A stretch of 64,000 bases of DNA, from the NCBI GenBank assembly GCA_027257055.1, contig JAPVLO010000232.1, forward strand, positions 1,736,001 to 1,800,000, read 5' to 3'. Each line of letters starts with the position of its first letter. Position 1 is the stretch's first letter. The position numbers were made by a program, and so were the translations under genes. Below are positions 14,461 through 27,355 of this stretch, piece after piece. The DNA is from Cephalopachus bancanus (lineage: Eukaryota > Chordata > Mammalia > Primates > Tarsiidae). A model generated the notes under the pieces. It was not told the origin of the DNA. It made no database searches and worked only from the letters and a program-made list of their open reading frames with translations.

Positions 14461-14839
14461 AGAAAGGATTCCCAGGTATAGTGTTTTCACTTAGACTTTA
14501 ATTTTCTGTTTCAGAAAGGAAGCAGAAATGTTTACTTCTTCTAAAGTCTCATAGTTCTTTTATTAAGGATTACACAGTAGTTTGGTATAAACTCTTCTAT
14601 TGATAGTCAAGAGCCTTCAAAAGAGAAAACTCCCCTGTTTTGTAGGAAGAAGGTGAAGAGAGGTGGGTGGGAGTAGAATTCATGGTGCCTTAATGTCCTA
14701 GTCACATGTGGCAGTATAGCTTGACTACAGGCTGCTGACTTCATTCACCCATAGCTGCTGAGCTTGAAAAACCAGTTGCCAATTGTGACTCTTCAGTTTT
14801 GTTATGGGGTAGACACACGAGTTTCTAAAGATTTCATAT

Positions 14840-14842
<3 letters not shown>

Positions 14843-14904
<62 letters not shown>
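14843..14904 (+). repeat. (TC)n microsatellite
   Basis: About 31 uninterrupted TC units precede the T-rich end of an antisense Alu. Confidence 0.97.
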
Positions 14905-14906
<2 letters not shown>

Positions 14907-15218
14907 TTTTTTGTTTTGTTGTTTTTTTTTTTTGGTTGAGTCAGGGGACTCATTCGGTTTCCAGCCTGGCGTGCAGTGGTGGCATGATCATGGTTCACTG
15001 CAGCCTTGACCTCCCAGCCTCAGGTGATCCTTTTGCCTCAGCCTCTTAAGTAGCTAGGACTATAAGTGTGTACTACCACACCCAGCTAATTTTCTTTAGT
15101 TTTTGGAGAGATGAGATCTTACTATGTTGCCCAGGCTGGCCTCCAACTCCTGGCCTCAAACAATCCTCCTGCTTCAACTTCCAAACTGCTGGGATTACAG
15201 GCGCTGCGTTCAGCCATA
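14905..15218 (-). repeat. Old Alu, antisense
   Basis: The poly(T) start, 'ttcactgcagccttgacctc' and the end 'gggattacaggcgctgcg' identify it. It is diverged. Confidence 0.88.
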
Positions 15219-16215
15219 TTTCGTACTCTTAAGGTCTTTTATTAATGACAGTGTGTTAATACACCTGCAATACTTTTCATGGTTTGACAGCCTCTTTCCA
15301 CCAGTTTCTGAGATTTTTTTCAGTTATTTTTCCTTGTGCCAGCCATCCTTGTTCATCCAGCAACATCTGAACTACAGCCCATTTTGCCTTTCACTGACAG
15401 AACTGGTGCTAATTCTGTGTTGTTTTTTTCCTCTGGTCTGTTTCCCTGTCAGCTGTTGCCTTGCTTTGGCTTTGTAATAGCAGCATCCAGCAGTACTTTT
15501 CCTGATCGGCATTGGCACAGCATCAGATCCAATGTCAAATCACATTCAGGCACCAGGTTCATTATACTTTCAAGCAATGGAGCCTGCATTTCTTCGGCAC
15601 CAAAACAAAGAGATACTGTTTTGTAGCTTCCTGCTATAAAAATAAGTCTGATTTCTCTCACTCAGTATCGGTTACAGCCCTTCCCTAGGTGGGAAGTTGG
15701 CAGGACACATTTTAGAACCTGCCCCCCAAAGGGGACAGTTAATTGTCTTTCCTTGAATCTCTAGTCAATTCATGATACTGTTGGAAATAGGGGACGTTAT
15801 CATTGCTTTGTCAAGTAGCAGAATATGTTAGATATAATCCATTAGACTGTGATTTTGAGTTATACATAGATTTCCTTTTATTTTCTCTGTATTCTATATA
15901 AAATAACTGTATCTGGAAACAATCATTTGCTCCTTATTTTTGAAAACCAAAACAAAATACTTCAGAGTAAATAATTTCAACTGTGTGAGCTACAAGTAGA
16001 CCAAAGAACGCAAACGGGTTGTTCTTAGAGCTAAGCTGATTGAGAAATCAGAGCAGGTCCAAACGGAGCCATTTGAAAATTGTGGTCGCTGGTTTCTGTT
16101 TTTCTTCTTTTTAATATAGTAACAACCTATAATTTTATATGCCCGAAACTTCCATTTTATAAAAGTTTTTCTATCAAGAGCTGGTCAGCCCAAGTAGAAG
16201 TTTGTAAAAATGGTG
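15219..16215. other. Unique intronic sequence
   Basis: MKLN1 intron with no repeat or exon recognised. A 117-codon open frame at 15124-15477 starts inside the Alu and has no coding features. Confidence 0.5.
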
Positions 16216-16218
16216 TTT

Positions 16219-16247
16219 TGTGTGTATGTGTGTGTGTGTGTGTGTGT
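16219..16247 (+). repeat. (GT)n microsatellite
   Basis: Short GT run with one interruption. Confidence 0.9.
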
Positions 16248-16399
16248 TGGCATCAGAGTCACTTCAGAAACTTTTCAAAACAATGCCCTCACCCTAAAGT
16301 TTTCCTCTATCTACTCATATATAAACTATATATGAAACACTCCCAACATTGAGAATTTCTGGTCCGTAAGAGTATTATTTTGTTTAAAAAGTGCAAATA

Positions 16400-16688
16400 G
16401 GCCAGGCACGGTGGCTCACGCCTATAATCCCAGCACTTTGATATGCCAAGATGAGAGGATTACCTGAGCCCCCGGGTTCGAGACCAGCCTGAGCAACTTG
16501 GTGAGACCTCATCTTTACAATAAATCAAAATATTAGCCCGGCATGGTGGCACATGCCTGTAATTCCAGCTACTTGGAAGGCTGAAGTGGAAGGATCATCT
16601 GAGCCCAGCAGATTGAGGCTGCGATGGCCATGAGTGTGCCACTGCACTCCAGCCTGAGCGACAGAATGAGATGCTGACTCAAAAAAAA
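16400..16688 (+). repeat. Alu, intermediate type
   Basis: Dimeric sense copy that keeps 'gagcaacttggtgagacc' in the left arm. The A tail is short and the target duplication diverged ('gtgcaaatag' and 'ctgctaatag'). Confidence 0.92.
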
Positions 16689-17284
16689 CTGCTAATAGAT
16701 TTAACTTTTAAAACGTTTTATACCCCAACAGTCAGCAGTCAGTCTCAGGGAAAGAAATCTCCTGGAGATAGTTAAAGTATATTTACGTATAGTATTAGCC
16801 AGTGATGCATGTAGGTCTTCACTTTCTTTGTGGAAAACCATTCCACTCATCAAAAAAGGCTTTCCTATTACTCATTCCCTTTAATAAATTGTTTTGGTCT
16901 ATTTGATGTCCAAGTCTTACAAAATTTTTGTTATATAAATGACTTTTGTTATAACAGAAAGTACTTTTTAGGGTTTCTGTTTGTTTTTTGGCTTTGGTTA
17001 TAATCATGACCCTCATCATTGTGCCTCTTAGGACAATGGCAGTTGACTATATACCAGATAATGACTCTTTGCTCCCTCTAGTCTTCAGAACATGGATTCT
17101 GAATTGGTGATGAATTTCTAGTAAAATGATTTTTTTTTCTAGAAAAGGCCTGAGAAAAGAATGCCTAAATTAATCCTCTCATTTTCAGAGAAGACTCAAA
17201 AATAGAGAAGGAATGAGAAAATACATTTTCAGCAGTATAGCATATTTTGTATTCATTAGACCTCTGCTGAGTTTTAAAAGTACT

Positions 17285-18490
17285 GATGTCATTCATTCAA
17301 CGCATGTGCATTGGCTCCCTATATATGCCAGGCACTGTTCCAGCACAGGAGAGATACCAGCAAATCAAACAAGATCTCTGCCCAGGAGGTACTTACATCC
17401 TGCTGAGGAAAGACAATAAAAAATAAGCATTAAATAAGCAAAGTGTATAGTGCATTAGAGTGTTATAAGGATTATGAAAAATAAAAAAGAAGGGTAAAGG
17501 GATACCAGAAATAAAAGGGGTAAGTAGGGGCAGTGGTATTAGTAGTAGGTCACATGTAGAAAGAAGACTTGAGGGGTAGGAGGGAGTGGATGAAGCAGGT
17601 AATTTGGCAAAGATAATATCTGCAAAAAGAGGACTAAGACAAGGATTCTAGGGTAGACGCATTCGGTCATGGTTGAACTCCGAAACTGGTGTAGAGGCAA
17701 GGAGGGCAGGAGTAGTCACAGATGAGGTTAGAAGGATGGAGCAGGTGGAGGCCAGAGAAGAGGTTGAACTGGTGAGAGTGTGTAGGGGAAGGGTGGGGGG
17801 AGATGGGGGTGGAGGGTGAGCATATACAGAGGGGAGGGGTAGGGGAGGTGAGTGTAGAAGGTGAGAGTGGACACAGGGGAGGGGTGGGGGAGGGGGGAGG
17901 TGAGAGTAGACAGTGAGAGTGGACAGGGGAGGGGGTGGAGGGAGATGACTTGGGAACAATATGAGCAGGGCTGGGAGAAGAATTTTTCATGGTGTCACAG
18001 CCAGTGTTAGAACTTGGGCTTTTACTTTGAAAGGCGCCCAGAGCACATACTGTGTAGTGATGAGATCTGCATCATGACTGCTGTGCCGAGTGTACACAGG
18101 GCACAGGGTGGAGGCAGGGAGACCTGTGAGGCTATAGAAAGCTGAGCAAGGAAAGGCTAGTTCTGACCGAAGTCGTGGCAGTAGAGTGATGAGACGCAAG
18201 ATAGGTCAGACTCTCGGTGTATTTTTAAGGTAGAACCAAGGGAAGGTATGATGCCTTAGTTGTGAGCTTTCAAAGACTCGACTCCAGGGTCGTTGGCCTC
18301 CATCCAACGATGGAGTGAAATGAGAAAGTTTTGGATGGGGCTGGTTTCGGCTCTTTATTCATAGGGGTTCCTTACTAGACTCAGGAGTTTACCTTTGGGT
18401 TGTTTAGTTGGAGACACTTAGGAGGCCACCAGCATAGGATGTTGCTGTGACTCTTGGGGATTTGGGAGCTTGGGAGAGGTTTGTGATATC
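17285..18490 (+). repeat. Long L2 LINE copy with embedded G-rich minisatellite
   Basis: The order of segments follows the L2 consensus as I remember it: 'attcattcaacgcatg...ccaggcactgttcc', the 'cttacatcctgctgaggaaagacaataaa' region, 'ttggccdd' type 'gggtcgttggcctcc' and 'ttttaaggtagaacc'. The usual G/A-rich L2 stretch is expanded into a minisatellite at 17760-17950. Confidence 0.65.
17760..17950 (+). repeat. Purine-rich minisatellite
   Basis: Three to four diverged units of about 45-60 bp resemble 'gtgagagtggacaggggagg'. The + strand has many G runs and could form G-quadruplexes. Confidence 0.75.
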
Positions 18491-18971
18491 ACGTGTTATA
18501 TGTTAAAATCATAGGCTGGTGTATATGGTTCCATTTATTTAATCAGATTGTTAAAATAACAGTTCCCTTCTATGTGGATCCAGTAAATTTCATTTTTACC
18601 TTGGGAGTTAGAAAAGATCAAATTAAACCCCAAATTAGTAGAAAATAGGAAATTAGTGAAGTAGGAAACAGACAATGAAGAAAATTAAAAAATTGGAAAT
18701 TGGTTTTTTGAAAAGGTTAAGAAATTGATAAACCCCTAGAGCAAGACTTAACCAAAAAAGTGAAAACATAAATTGTCAACATCACAACAAAAGGGGGAAA
18801 TCACTCTAGACTCCACACATATTAAGCCATAAGTAGATATTATGAACTTCGTCCACAAAGTTAGCAACTTGATGAAATTGGCAAATCACTTAAGACACAA
18901 TTTACCAAAACGGACACAAGAAGAAATAGGAAACCTCAAAGAACCTCATATTTAATGAGGTTGAATTTTGT

Positions 18972-19557
18972 AAGTTTTTGAAACAGTACTCTGTTGCTCA
19001 GGCTAGGATGCAGTAAGTGGTGCAGTCTTGGCTCTGCAGATTCAACCTCCTGGTTTCTTTTTTTTTTTGAGTTGGAGTCGCACTCTGTCGCCCACACTGG
19101 AGTGCAGCGGCCGCTCCCGGCCACCGCAGCCTCGACCTGCTGGGCTCCAGTGATCCTTCCACCTCAGCCTTCCAAGTAGCTGGAACTACAGGCACGTGCT
19201 ACCACACCTGGCTAATTTTTTTGATTTATTGTAGAGATGAGGTCTTGCCTGCCCAGGTGGGTCTCCAACCCGCGGGCTCAGGCAATCCACTCACCTCAGC
19301 CTCCCAAAGGCGCGGGATTACAGGCTGAGCCACCAAGCCTGGCTCAACCTCCTGGTTTCAAGGAATCCTTCCATCTCTGTCTCCTCAGTAGCTGAGACCA
19401 GAGGCGTAAGCCACCACACTCTGCTATTTTAAAAATATTTTATAGAGATGGGCTTTCTCTATGTTGCCCATGCTCATCTTGAATTCTTGGCTCCAAGCTA
19501 TCCTGCTTTGGCCTCCCAAAGTATTGGGATTATGGTATGAGCCACTGCTCCCAGCCC
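18972..19557 (-). repeat. Old antisense Alu interrupted by a younger one
   Basis: The outer copy runs 18972-19057 and 19344-19557 with 'gaaacagtactctgttgctc' at its start. The inner insertion is listed separately. Confidence 0.88.
19058..19343 (-). mobile_element. Young Alu nested in older Alu, 16-bp duplication
   Basis: The target duplication 'tcaacctcctggtttc' lies at 19042-19057 and 19344-19359. Both Alus are antisense. The inner copy is the young subtype. Confidence 0.95.
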
Positions 19558-19591
19558 AGAGATTGAATATGTAATCAAAAACTTTCTAATT

Positions 19592-20164
19592 GGTCAGGCA
19601 TGGTGGCTCATGCTTGTAATCCCCGAACTTTAAGAGGCCAAGGAAGGAGGATAGCTTGAGATCAGTCTAGATAATGTACTGAGACCTCATCTGTACAAAA
19701 AAAAAAAATTTTTTTTTTGAGTTGGAGTCTCACTCTGTCACCCAGACTGGAGTGCAGTGGCCGCTCCCAGCTACCGCAGCCTCGACCTGCTGGGCTCTGG
19801 CGATCCTTCTGCCTCAGCCTTCCAAGTAGCCGTAATTACAGGCATGCGCTACCATGCCCAGCTAATTTTTTTTTTGATTTATTGTAGAGATGAGGTCTCG
19901 CTGCCCAGGCGGGTCTTGAACCCGCGGGCTCAGACAATCCACTCACCTCAGCCTCCCAAAGGTGCGGGATTACAGGCTGAGCCACCGAGCCTGGCTTGTA
20001 CAAAAAATTTTAAAATTAGCTGGGTATGGTGGTGTACCTTTTTTGTCCTAGCTACTTGGGAGGCTGAGGTGGAAGGATCACCTGAGCCCAGGAGGTTGAG
20101 GCTGCACTGAGGTGTGATCTTGCCACTTACCAGCCTGCGTGACAGTGAGACCCCCTATCAAAAA
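19592..20164 (+). repeat. Old sense Alu split by an antisense Alu
   Basis: The left part (19592-19708) ends in the A-rich linker. The right part resumes at 19997 with 'tgtacaaaaaattttaaaat'. Confidence 0.9.
19709..19996 (-). mobile_element. Young antisense Alu inserted in a sense Alu linker
   Basis: Poly(T) follows the host's poly(A) linker directly. 'tgtacaaaaaa' is duplicated on both sides. The outer and inner copies form an inverted pair. Confidence 0.93.
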
Positions 20165-20546
20165 ACAAAAAGAAATTTCTAACAAAGAAAATTTGACATA
20201 AACTTTACAATTTTACATAGACTTGCAGAAATTAAAGGAAGATAGGTACTTCCTAAATACTTTTATGAAACCAGCTTAACTTTGATATAAACCCCAACAA
20301 AGATATTATAAGCAAAATGATAGACCTGTATTCTTCATAAACATAGCCATGAAATTCCTAAGAAAATTTTAGCAAATTGAATCCAGCAATATATTGAAAG
20401 GTTAATGCACCATGACCCAGAGGGTGGTTATCCAAGGAATATATAGTTAATTTTACATTAAAAAAAAAATTCAGTGTAACTCACCATGTTAACAGAATGA
20501 AGGAGAAAATTCATAGATCATCTCAGTACGTGAAGAAAAGCATCTA

Positions 20547-20838
20547 GCCGGGCTCAGTGGCTCAGCCTGTAATCCCGCACCTTTGGGAGGCTGAGGTGAG
20601 TGGATTGCCTGAGCCCTTGGGTTCGAGACCCGCCTGGGCAACTTGGCGAGACCTCATCTCTACAATAAATCAAAAATTAGCCAGCCGTGGTAGCGCGCGC
20701 CTGTAGTTCCAGCTACTTGGAAGGCTAAGGGGGAAGGATTGCCGGAGCCCAGCAGGTCAAGGCTGCAGTGGCCGCCCGGCCACTGCACTCCAGTCTGAGC
20801 AACAGAGTAAGACTCCAACTCAAAAATAAATAAATAAA
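20547..20838 (+). mobile_element. Alu inserted in L1
   Basis: Sense copy with 'gggcaacttggcgagacc' (no five-base deletion) and an (aaat)n tail. The flanks 'aaagcatcta' and 'aaagcgtcta' are diverged duplications. Confidence 0.93.
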
Positions 20839-21988
20839 GCGTCTAACAAAATGGAGACTCGTTCACAATGTAAATCCTTAACAAAACAGTAATAAAAAGA
20901 AACTTCTTAAATCTCTTAAGGGTATATGAAAAATAGACTGCTAATACTATATTTAATTGTGAAGCATTAAACCCTTTCCTCTAAGATCATGACAAAGAAA
21001 AAATATATGCTGTCAACTCCTCTATTCAGCTTGTACCAGAAGTCCTAGCTAGTGCAATAAGGAAAGAAAAAGAAATAAAGAGCATACAGATAGGAAAGGA
21101 GAAAGTAAATTTGTTTGCATTTATAGGCGACATGATTGTGTACATAGAAAATTCCATGGAACCAACAAAACAATATACCCTGTAAATTTACCAAGGTTGC
21201 AGGGTACAAGGTCAATGGGGGAAAAAAGCAATTATTTTTCTACTAGTGATGAACAATTAGAAATGAAAACTTAAAGCATACTATTTATATAAGCATCAAA
21301 AAATATCAACTGTGTAGCAATGTCTGTTGTAAGAAATTAAAGACCTAAATAAACGGAGAGGGAAATTTATGGCTGAAAAACTAAAAATTGTTTAAAGCTG
21401 ACCATTCTCCTCAAATTGGTATTTAGTTTAATGCATTACAAATTTGTTTTTGTTGTTGTTGTCATTGAGGAAATAGAAAAATTGATTCTAAAACTTAGAT
21501 GGAAATGCAGAGGTTTTAGAGTAACCAAAACAATTTTGAAAAAGAAAAAGTTGGAGGTCTTTTACTAACTTATGTCAGGACTGTATGTAAAGCCACAGTA
21601 ATCAAGGCAGTATGGTACTGACTTAAGGAAAAGCAGATAATCTATACGACAGAGTCCAGACTTAGCCCACATGTATGCAGCTATTTGATTTTTGAGCAGG
21701 GTGCCAAGTCCAACTGGGAAAGGAAAGTTTTTAACAAGTGATACTGAATAACTGGATATTTTAACACCCGTTTCACTCTTTACACACACATTAAGGTGAA
21801 TTACAGATCTGAATATAAAACCCAGAACAATTAAAGCTTCGAGAAGGAAACATAGGCGAATGTCTTCATAACTTTGGATAGCAAAGTTTTCTTAGACAGG
21901 ACACAGAAGGCTGTAATCATAAAAGAAAAAACTTGACAAATTGGACTTCCACAAAATTAAAATTTCTACTGATTAAAAGACATCATTA

Positions 21989-22275
21989 AGCCGGGCTCGG
22001 TGGCTCAGCCTGTAATCCCGCGCCTTTGGGAGGCTGAGGTGAGTGGATTGCCTGAGCCCGCGGGTTCAAGACCCGCCTGGGCAGCGAGACCTCATCTCTA
22101 CAATAAATAAAAAAATCAGCCGGGCGTGGTAGTGCATGCCTGTAATTCCAGCTACTCGGAAGGCTGAGGCAGAAGGATCGCCGGAGCCCAGCAGGTTGAG
22201 GCTGCGGTGGCCGGGAGCGGCCACTGCACTCCAGTCTGGGCGACAGAGTGAGACTCCAACTCAAAAAAAAAAAAA
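21989..22275 (+). mobile_element. Young Alu inserted in L1, 14-bp duplication
   Basis: 'aaaagacatcatta' flanks it at 21975-21988 and 22276-22289. Youngest subtype. Confidence 0.95.
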
Positions 22276-22330
22276 AAAAGACATCATTAGATAGACAAGC
22301 CACAGATGACACACATTTGCAGTAGATTTA

Positions 22331-23392
22331 CCTGACAGAACTGACACTCAGAAGGTAGAAGGAACTTTCACGTATCTATAACTCTTTATTAAACCCCCTT
22401 TCTTTAACACTTGCCTCAATCAACACCTCTGGAACGTTTGTCTAGTTTCTGATCTTCGAAGGACCATTAGTCAGGGTTTACAAATGTTAATATGATTGAC
22501 GTCTTAAGTTTTAAAGACTGCAAACATAGATGTGAAGGAATGTATCCTGAGAACTCTGTGGTGTCAACCACAGGAGCCTTGCAACATGCTCAGTAACTCT
22601 GCTGAGATCCTACTCATGTGTCCACTTGTATTCATTCCTTTAACTTGCCTTTTTTTCCCAGCATCCTCATTCAAGATTGAATATATGTAGTTCCCCTAAA
22701 TTTGTATTTGGTATCCATTTGTTAAATTGCTAATGTTGCAATAATTTGTCTTACTTAGCTTCTTTATTATTCAGTGACATTGTCTGTTTTAAACTAACTT
22801 TAACTGACTAGCCTGGAAGTCTGATCAGCATTTGCAATATTATTTCCATCAAAAAAGGCCTTTGAGTTCTATCAATATAATCATGGATGATTGTGGAATC
22901 CCAGTCCAAAGTTGTAATTTAGACATGATCTAGCATGCTTTTTTCCCAGGGCTGGATTTACACAACTGAGACATGATGTGTTTTATTACCATAGCATATA
23001 TTTATTTTTGAGGTGAGAATGCGTATGTACTAAAAATTCAATAACTGTGCCCAGGGCACCAATCTGTCCATATGTGATATGTTTCCACATGAGTAATTTT
23101 CTGTTTTATTTCAGTTTTCCTTTTACTCCTTAATAAATACATACTTAAGTAAATTTTTTAAAAATCCAGTACTAGGTTCGGTAGTATCTTGGAAACTAAT
23201 AATAGTAGCCCAGCAGAAGTCAGCATATTATTTAGTTTAAATGTGGTGTTCTTCTTGCCACTAATTGGTGAATAGACCTATGCAACTCATGTGCAGAAAT
23301 ATACAGTAGCTAGAAAGTAGTCAAAGGTAGAGAAATTATTTTCCTCCAGGATGCTTAGCCAACTAATTGCTTTTTCTTCTCTTTTCTTCCAG
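22331..23392. other. Unique MKLN1 intron sequence
   Basis: About 1 kb of AT-rich unique sequence ending in a pyrimidine-rich splice acceptor tract. No other feature was seen. Confidence 0.5.
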
Positions 23393-23447
23393 TTTCAGCT
23401 CCTAGCATCAGCTCTTTTCAAATCTGGTTCAGATTTTACAGCTCTAG
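23393..23447 (+). CDS. MKLN1: MKLN1 coding exon, second from last (55 bp)
   Basis: This is a micro-exon too short for ordinary ORF finding. Acceptor 'tcttccag|tttcag'; donor 'ctctag|gtaagt'. It reads FQLLASALFKSGSDFTAL plus the first base of a glycine codon. Both neighbouring exons are in the matching phase, and the peptide joins ...EETKE to [10 protein letters not shown] as in muskelin. It sits between introns of about 9.4 kb and 7.0 kb. Confidence 0.97.
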
Positions 23448-23988
23448 GTAAGTAAGGCAGTATGTTTTATCCAGCTAGATGCCCTAGCATTTGGGAGGCT
23501 GGGATTTGGTTTCTTTTAAAGAGGCATCAGCTGAGATGTTTTAAACAACTGGATGAACAAATGAAGTTCAGGGTAGCATGTTTCTAATAACCTGCTACAA
23601 ATTTTACTTTCAAGTATTGTTCTCCAGTTCATGGATCAATTTTCAGTTCCTGCTATACCAGTTGCTATGTTGGTGTGCCAACAAATGGCAGTGAAAGCTG
23701 GATCAACACACGTTGACTGGTGTAGGCAGCTTTGGAAGGCAGGCTGCAACATGGGTACTTGCCATGAGATGACATTTGGTGATGGACTGATTTTCTTTGT
23801 GGAATTTGTTGTCAAGAGAATAGTGATGGGGCAGGCAGTGATAGAAGAGTTTTGGGAGCAGAGAAAACGAATCTCTTTCTGAAAATGGAAATATGCGTTA
23901 TCTTCATTGTTGGGGATAACTTCCTGGTTGACACTCAGGTTTTCTCAGACTTCATTTAGTAGAGCGCTCGTCTAGTGGTAACGAACTA

Positions 23989-24262
23989 TTTTTTTTTTGA
24001 GTCAGAGTCTCACTCTATCACCCAGGCTGGAGTGCGGTGGCATGCTGTTCACAGCCACCGCAACCTCGAACTGCTGGGCTGAGGCAATCCTTCCATCTCA
24101 GCCTTCCAGGTAGCTGGAACCACAGGCATGCGCCACCACACCCAGCTAATTTTTTTATTTATTGTAGAGTCAAGCTGGTCTCGAACCCCTGAGCTCAGGC
24201 AGTCCTCTTGCCTCTGCCTCCCAATGTGCTGGGTTTACAGACTTGAGCCACCATGCCCGGCC
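23989..24262 (-). repeat. Alu, antisense
   Basis: Poly(T) start and 'ccaccatgcccggcc' end, flanked by similar 'ggtaacgaact' and 'agtaacaaact' duplications. Confidence 0.92.
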
Positions 24263-26380
24263 AGTAACAAACTGTTGACTGGTCGGGTACATGGGTTGTA
24301 GGAGCTCCAGAACCGGTAGCCTTAGTCGTGTGAGTTTTAAGGGTGTTTTCATGAGGATATGTGACTGTTGGTTGCTTCAGTTTCTTACCAAGACAGCAGT
24401 TTTTTAAGTATAGAAATGTCCAACTCTCATCTTCCAATGCCTATCAACCCCATGGATGCTGGAGCTGTTATTGATTTGCCTTCGAGTTGAGCAGTAGTAC
24501 TGAAATTTTCCAGTACATGTGAATAAATACTATTGTCTATATTTGGAGTAAAATAACACTTTAGCATATCAGCTTAATTTCTTAATGGTTTGTCTTTTTG
24601 TCTATTAAAGGTGTGCTTTACCTCAAAGAAAAAAAGAGTATGTATAATGCTGGTGCTTTTCACCAGGATGGAAAAGAGTGGCAGTGTTTCTTGGGGCCTC
24701 GCCCTTTTTTCATAACAAGACTGAGGCTTCTCTGCTGATCCAGGCAACTCCAGTCCTGTGTTCTGAGTCAACAGTGTGTGGGAGCCCCCAGGGCTATATG
24801 GAAAACATGGCTCCATGTCACAGGTTCTCCTAAGAAGTTTAGATAATGGCTTTCCACTAGTCCATACACTCAAGGCCTTTCAAAAAAATGTCCTCTGGCC
24901 ACAAGAAGCCACAGCCTTGTGATGGTGGAGAATCTCGGCCGAAACTTATTTTGGAAAGTTCATGCCCTCTGAATTCTGTCATTTGAAACAGAGACGTAGT
25001 GAGCCTGGCATATGCTGAGCTTGAATGGATGATGCCTTATGTGGGGCACCACATCCTGGGATGTTGCTTTTCTTTAATGATGGGCAGCACTAAATTGTCT
25101 CTGACTGACTTATTTTTAGCCTTTGAACAAGAATTTCTTGGCAGTCATTTAAATATGTTATGGTGGTGTCAGCAAATATTTTACCTTCAGCTCAATTCCT
25201 TTCTTCTGTCTCTGTCCTCTTCACTGCCAGCTAGTATATTTTTTCAGGAACTGTTTGTTTTACTTGGGTTCTAAACAAATCTCAGATATGCTGGGAACCA
25301 TACAAACACAATCGAGAAAAGTACAAGCAGGGACGTTCCTGTGGAGTTTTGTATCCTGCTGTAGTTGAAGGGAGCCGGTGTCCTGTTCAGTGTGGTCAGT
25401 TCCTCCTGTTTTGTGGTGAAAATAAAGTGAAGGACATGTGGTGATGAGGAGCGTGAGGCTTAGGATCAGCAGGATCTTTCTGTGCTGATCTGCCGTCTAA
25501 GCATTTGTGTTACTGCCGGTGAGTCTCCTAGACCTCCACTCCTCTTTTATTTGTTTTTTAAAAACAGTAGGTTTGGCATAAGAGTCTCCTTAGACAACTT
25601 CCCCGCCCTCCACTCTCATCACCCATACCTGGAAGATCTTTACACACAAACACACACACACACAAACATGCAGGTAAAATTGGTTCTCATTATTCAGAGT
25701 ATTATGACCTGTAAAGTCACAGGGAACACCCTGTTAAAGAACATGGAATCACTTCTCCTATGGGAAAGGCAGAGTTTGGGCTCCTGCAAGCCTCTGGTCA
25801 AGGCGTCATCTTGTCTTAGTTGTGTTTCTATTTAAAGAGCCCTTATTTCATATACAGTGGATTCACTGTCAGTCATTATGCTTATAGACGGCAACTATGA
25901 CTCACACCTGAACAGAGCCTGCCTAACACACTTATTTCCCTCATATGGCACATGGCTGCTTGCAATGAGGAGCACCAGACATCACTTCAGCACATCAGGT
26001 GATGACCATTTTAAACAGGGAAGTCACTCACAAAAATGTGAAATGTGGCACCAGACGGACCGTGGGAGGACACTTGTGTATAGTGTGTGAACTAAAACAA
26101 GAAGGCAGAGGGTTGCAGGGCAGCCTCGGCTGGGGTGTGCGCATGGTGACTCAGGAACTATGTTAGAGCTGTCGAATGCATCTGAAGTGATAAGTAATTA
26201 TTTCATAATAGGTACCTGCTGTAACTTACCATCTATCTCAGGATAGTGTAAGTTTCAATTTCCTTATTGGTAAATAGTAAATATAAATGAAAGATGTTTT
26301 TTCTGGGTTGAATGAGTGTAGCACGTTGTCCTACTATATATATATAATAGGACTCCATGAATATGAGTTAATACAATAAA
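24263..26380. other. Unique MKLN1 intron sequence with one CA run
   Basis: A short (CA)n run lies at 25642-25672. Several short open frames occur without coding features. The stretch 25850-26200 looks like an old interspersed element, but I cannot name it. Confidence 0.4.
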
Positions 26381-26384
26381 TAAA

Positions 26385-26600
26385 GGGGCTTTGGACTCAG
26401 ACGGACTTGGATGCCCATACTGACTTTGACTCTCTAGCTATGAGACTATTAAATTACTGGATCTCTCTAAGTTGTCTCATTTGAAAGAAGAGTTTATGAG
26501 CACTACCTGATTGTTTTTGTGACAGTGACATGTGATCATACATAAAGTACCTAGCACATAGTAGAAACTCAGTGTTTTCTTCCCTCTTAAATCATTTGGT
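26385..26600 (+). repeat. MIR SINE, sense
   Basis: 'tttggactcagacggacttgg', 'ctagctatgagactattaa' and 'gtacctagcacatagtag' follow MIR order. Confidence 0.8.
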
Positions 26601-26637
26601 CGCATGAAAATAGGATTACTTCACTAAAGCCCTATCA

Positions 26638-26950
<313 letters not shown>

Positions 26951-27355
26951 AATTTTTTTTAAACTGTAGCACCATGGTATTTTTACAAGTTTATAGCATA
27001 AAATAACATAAAGTAAAGAATAAAACAGAGGAAAAACCCCAACATTGAATATATACAGAAATAAGCCTGTTTATCAAAGAGGAAACAACCACAGAAAAAA
27101 GAGAGAGCCAGACCTTTTAAAGATAATAAAAGCAAAGAATACTGAGCCTCATGAGTGGGTACAGTTTCTCTGGCATTCCTCTTGTAGTTTAAGTTGAGCA
27201 AATGAGTAAATGTCATACTGCTGGGAGTCAGGACTTTCTAGGTGGAATAAAGGAAGGATGGAATAAGAAGAGAGAATTCTTTTATGGGCTTTTTTAAAAA
27301 ATTGGAATTAGCAATAATAGCATAAACTGTGATTTTGTAAAGAAAAAAGTATGTG

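Larger units (their letters stand above)
18545..22330 (+). repeat. L1 ORF2 copy, split by four later SINE insertion blocks
   Basis: L1 pieces at 18545-18970, 20165-20546, 20839-21988 and 22290-22330 are colinear. The third encodes a mutated reverse-transcriptase core: the region reading '[12 protein letters not shown]' follows a damaged catalytic FADD-type motif. Alus interrupt it between the pieces. Confidence 0.82.

Noticed and set aside
17648..17990. Proline/serine-rich frames of about 105 residues on the - strand
   Set aside because: They arise from the purine-rich minisatellite inside an L2.
23950..23990. tRNA-like string 'agagcgctcgtctagtgg'
   Set aside because: No acceptor stem, T arm or full cloverleaf can be drawn. 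It is only the flank of an antisense Alu.
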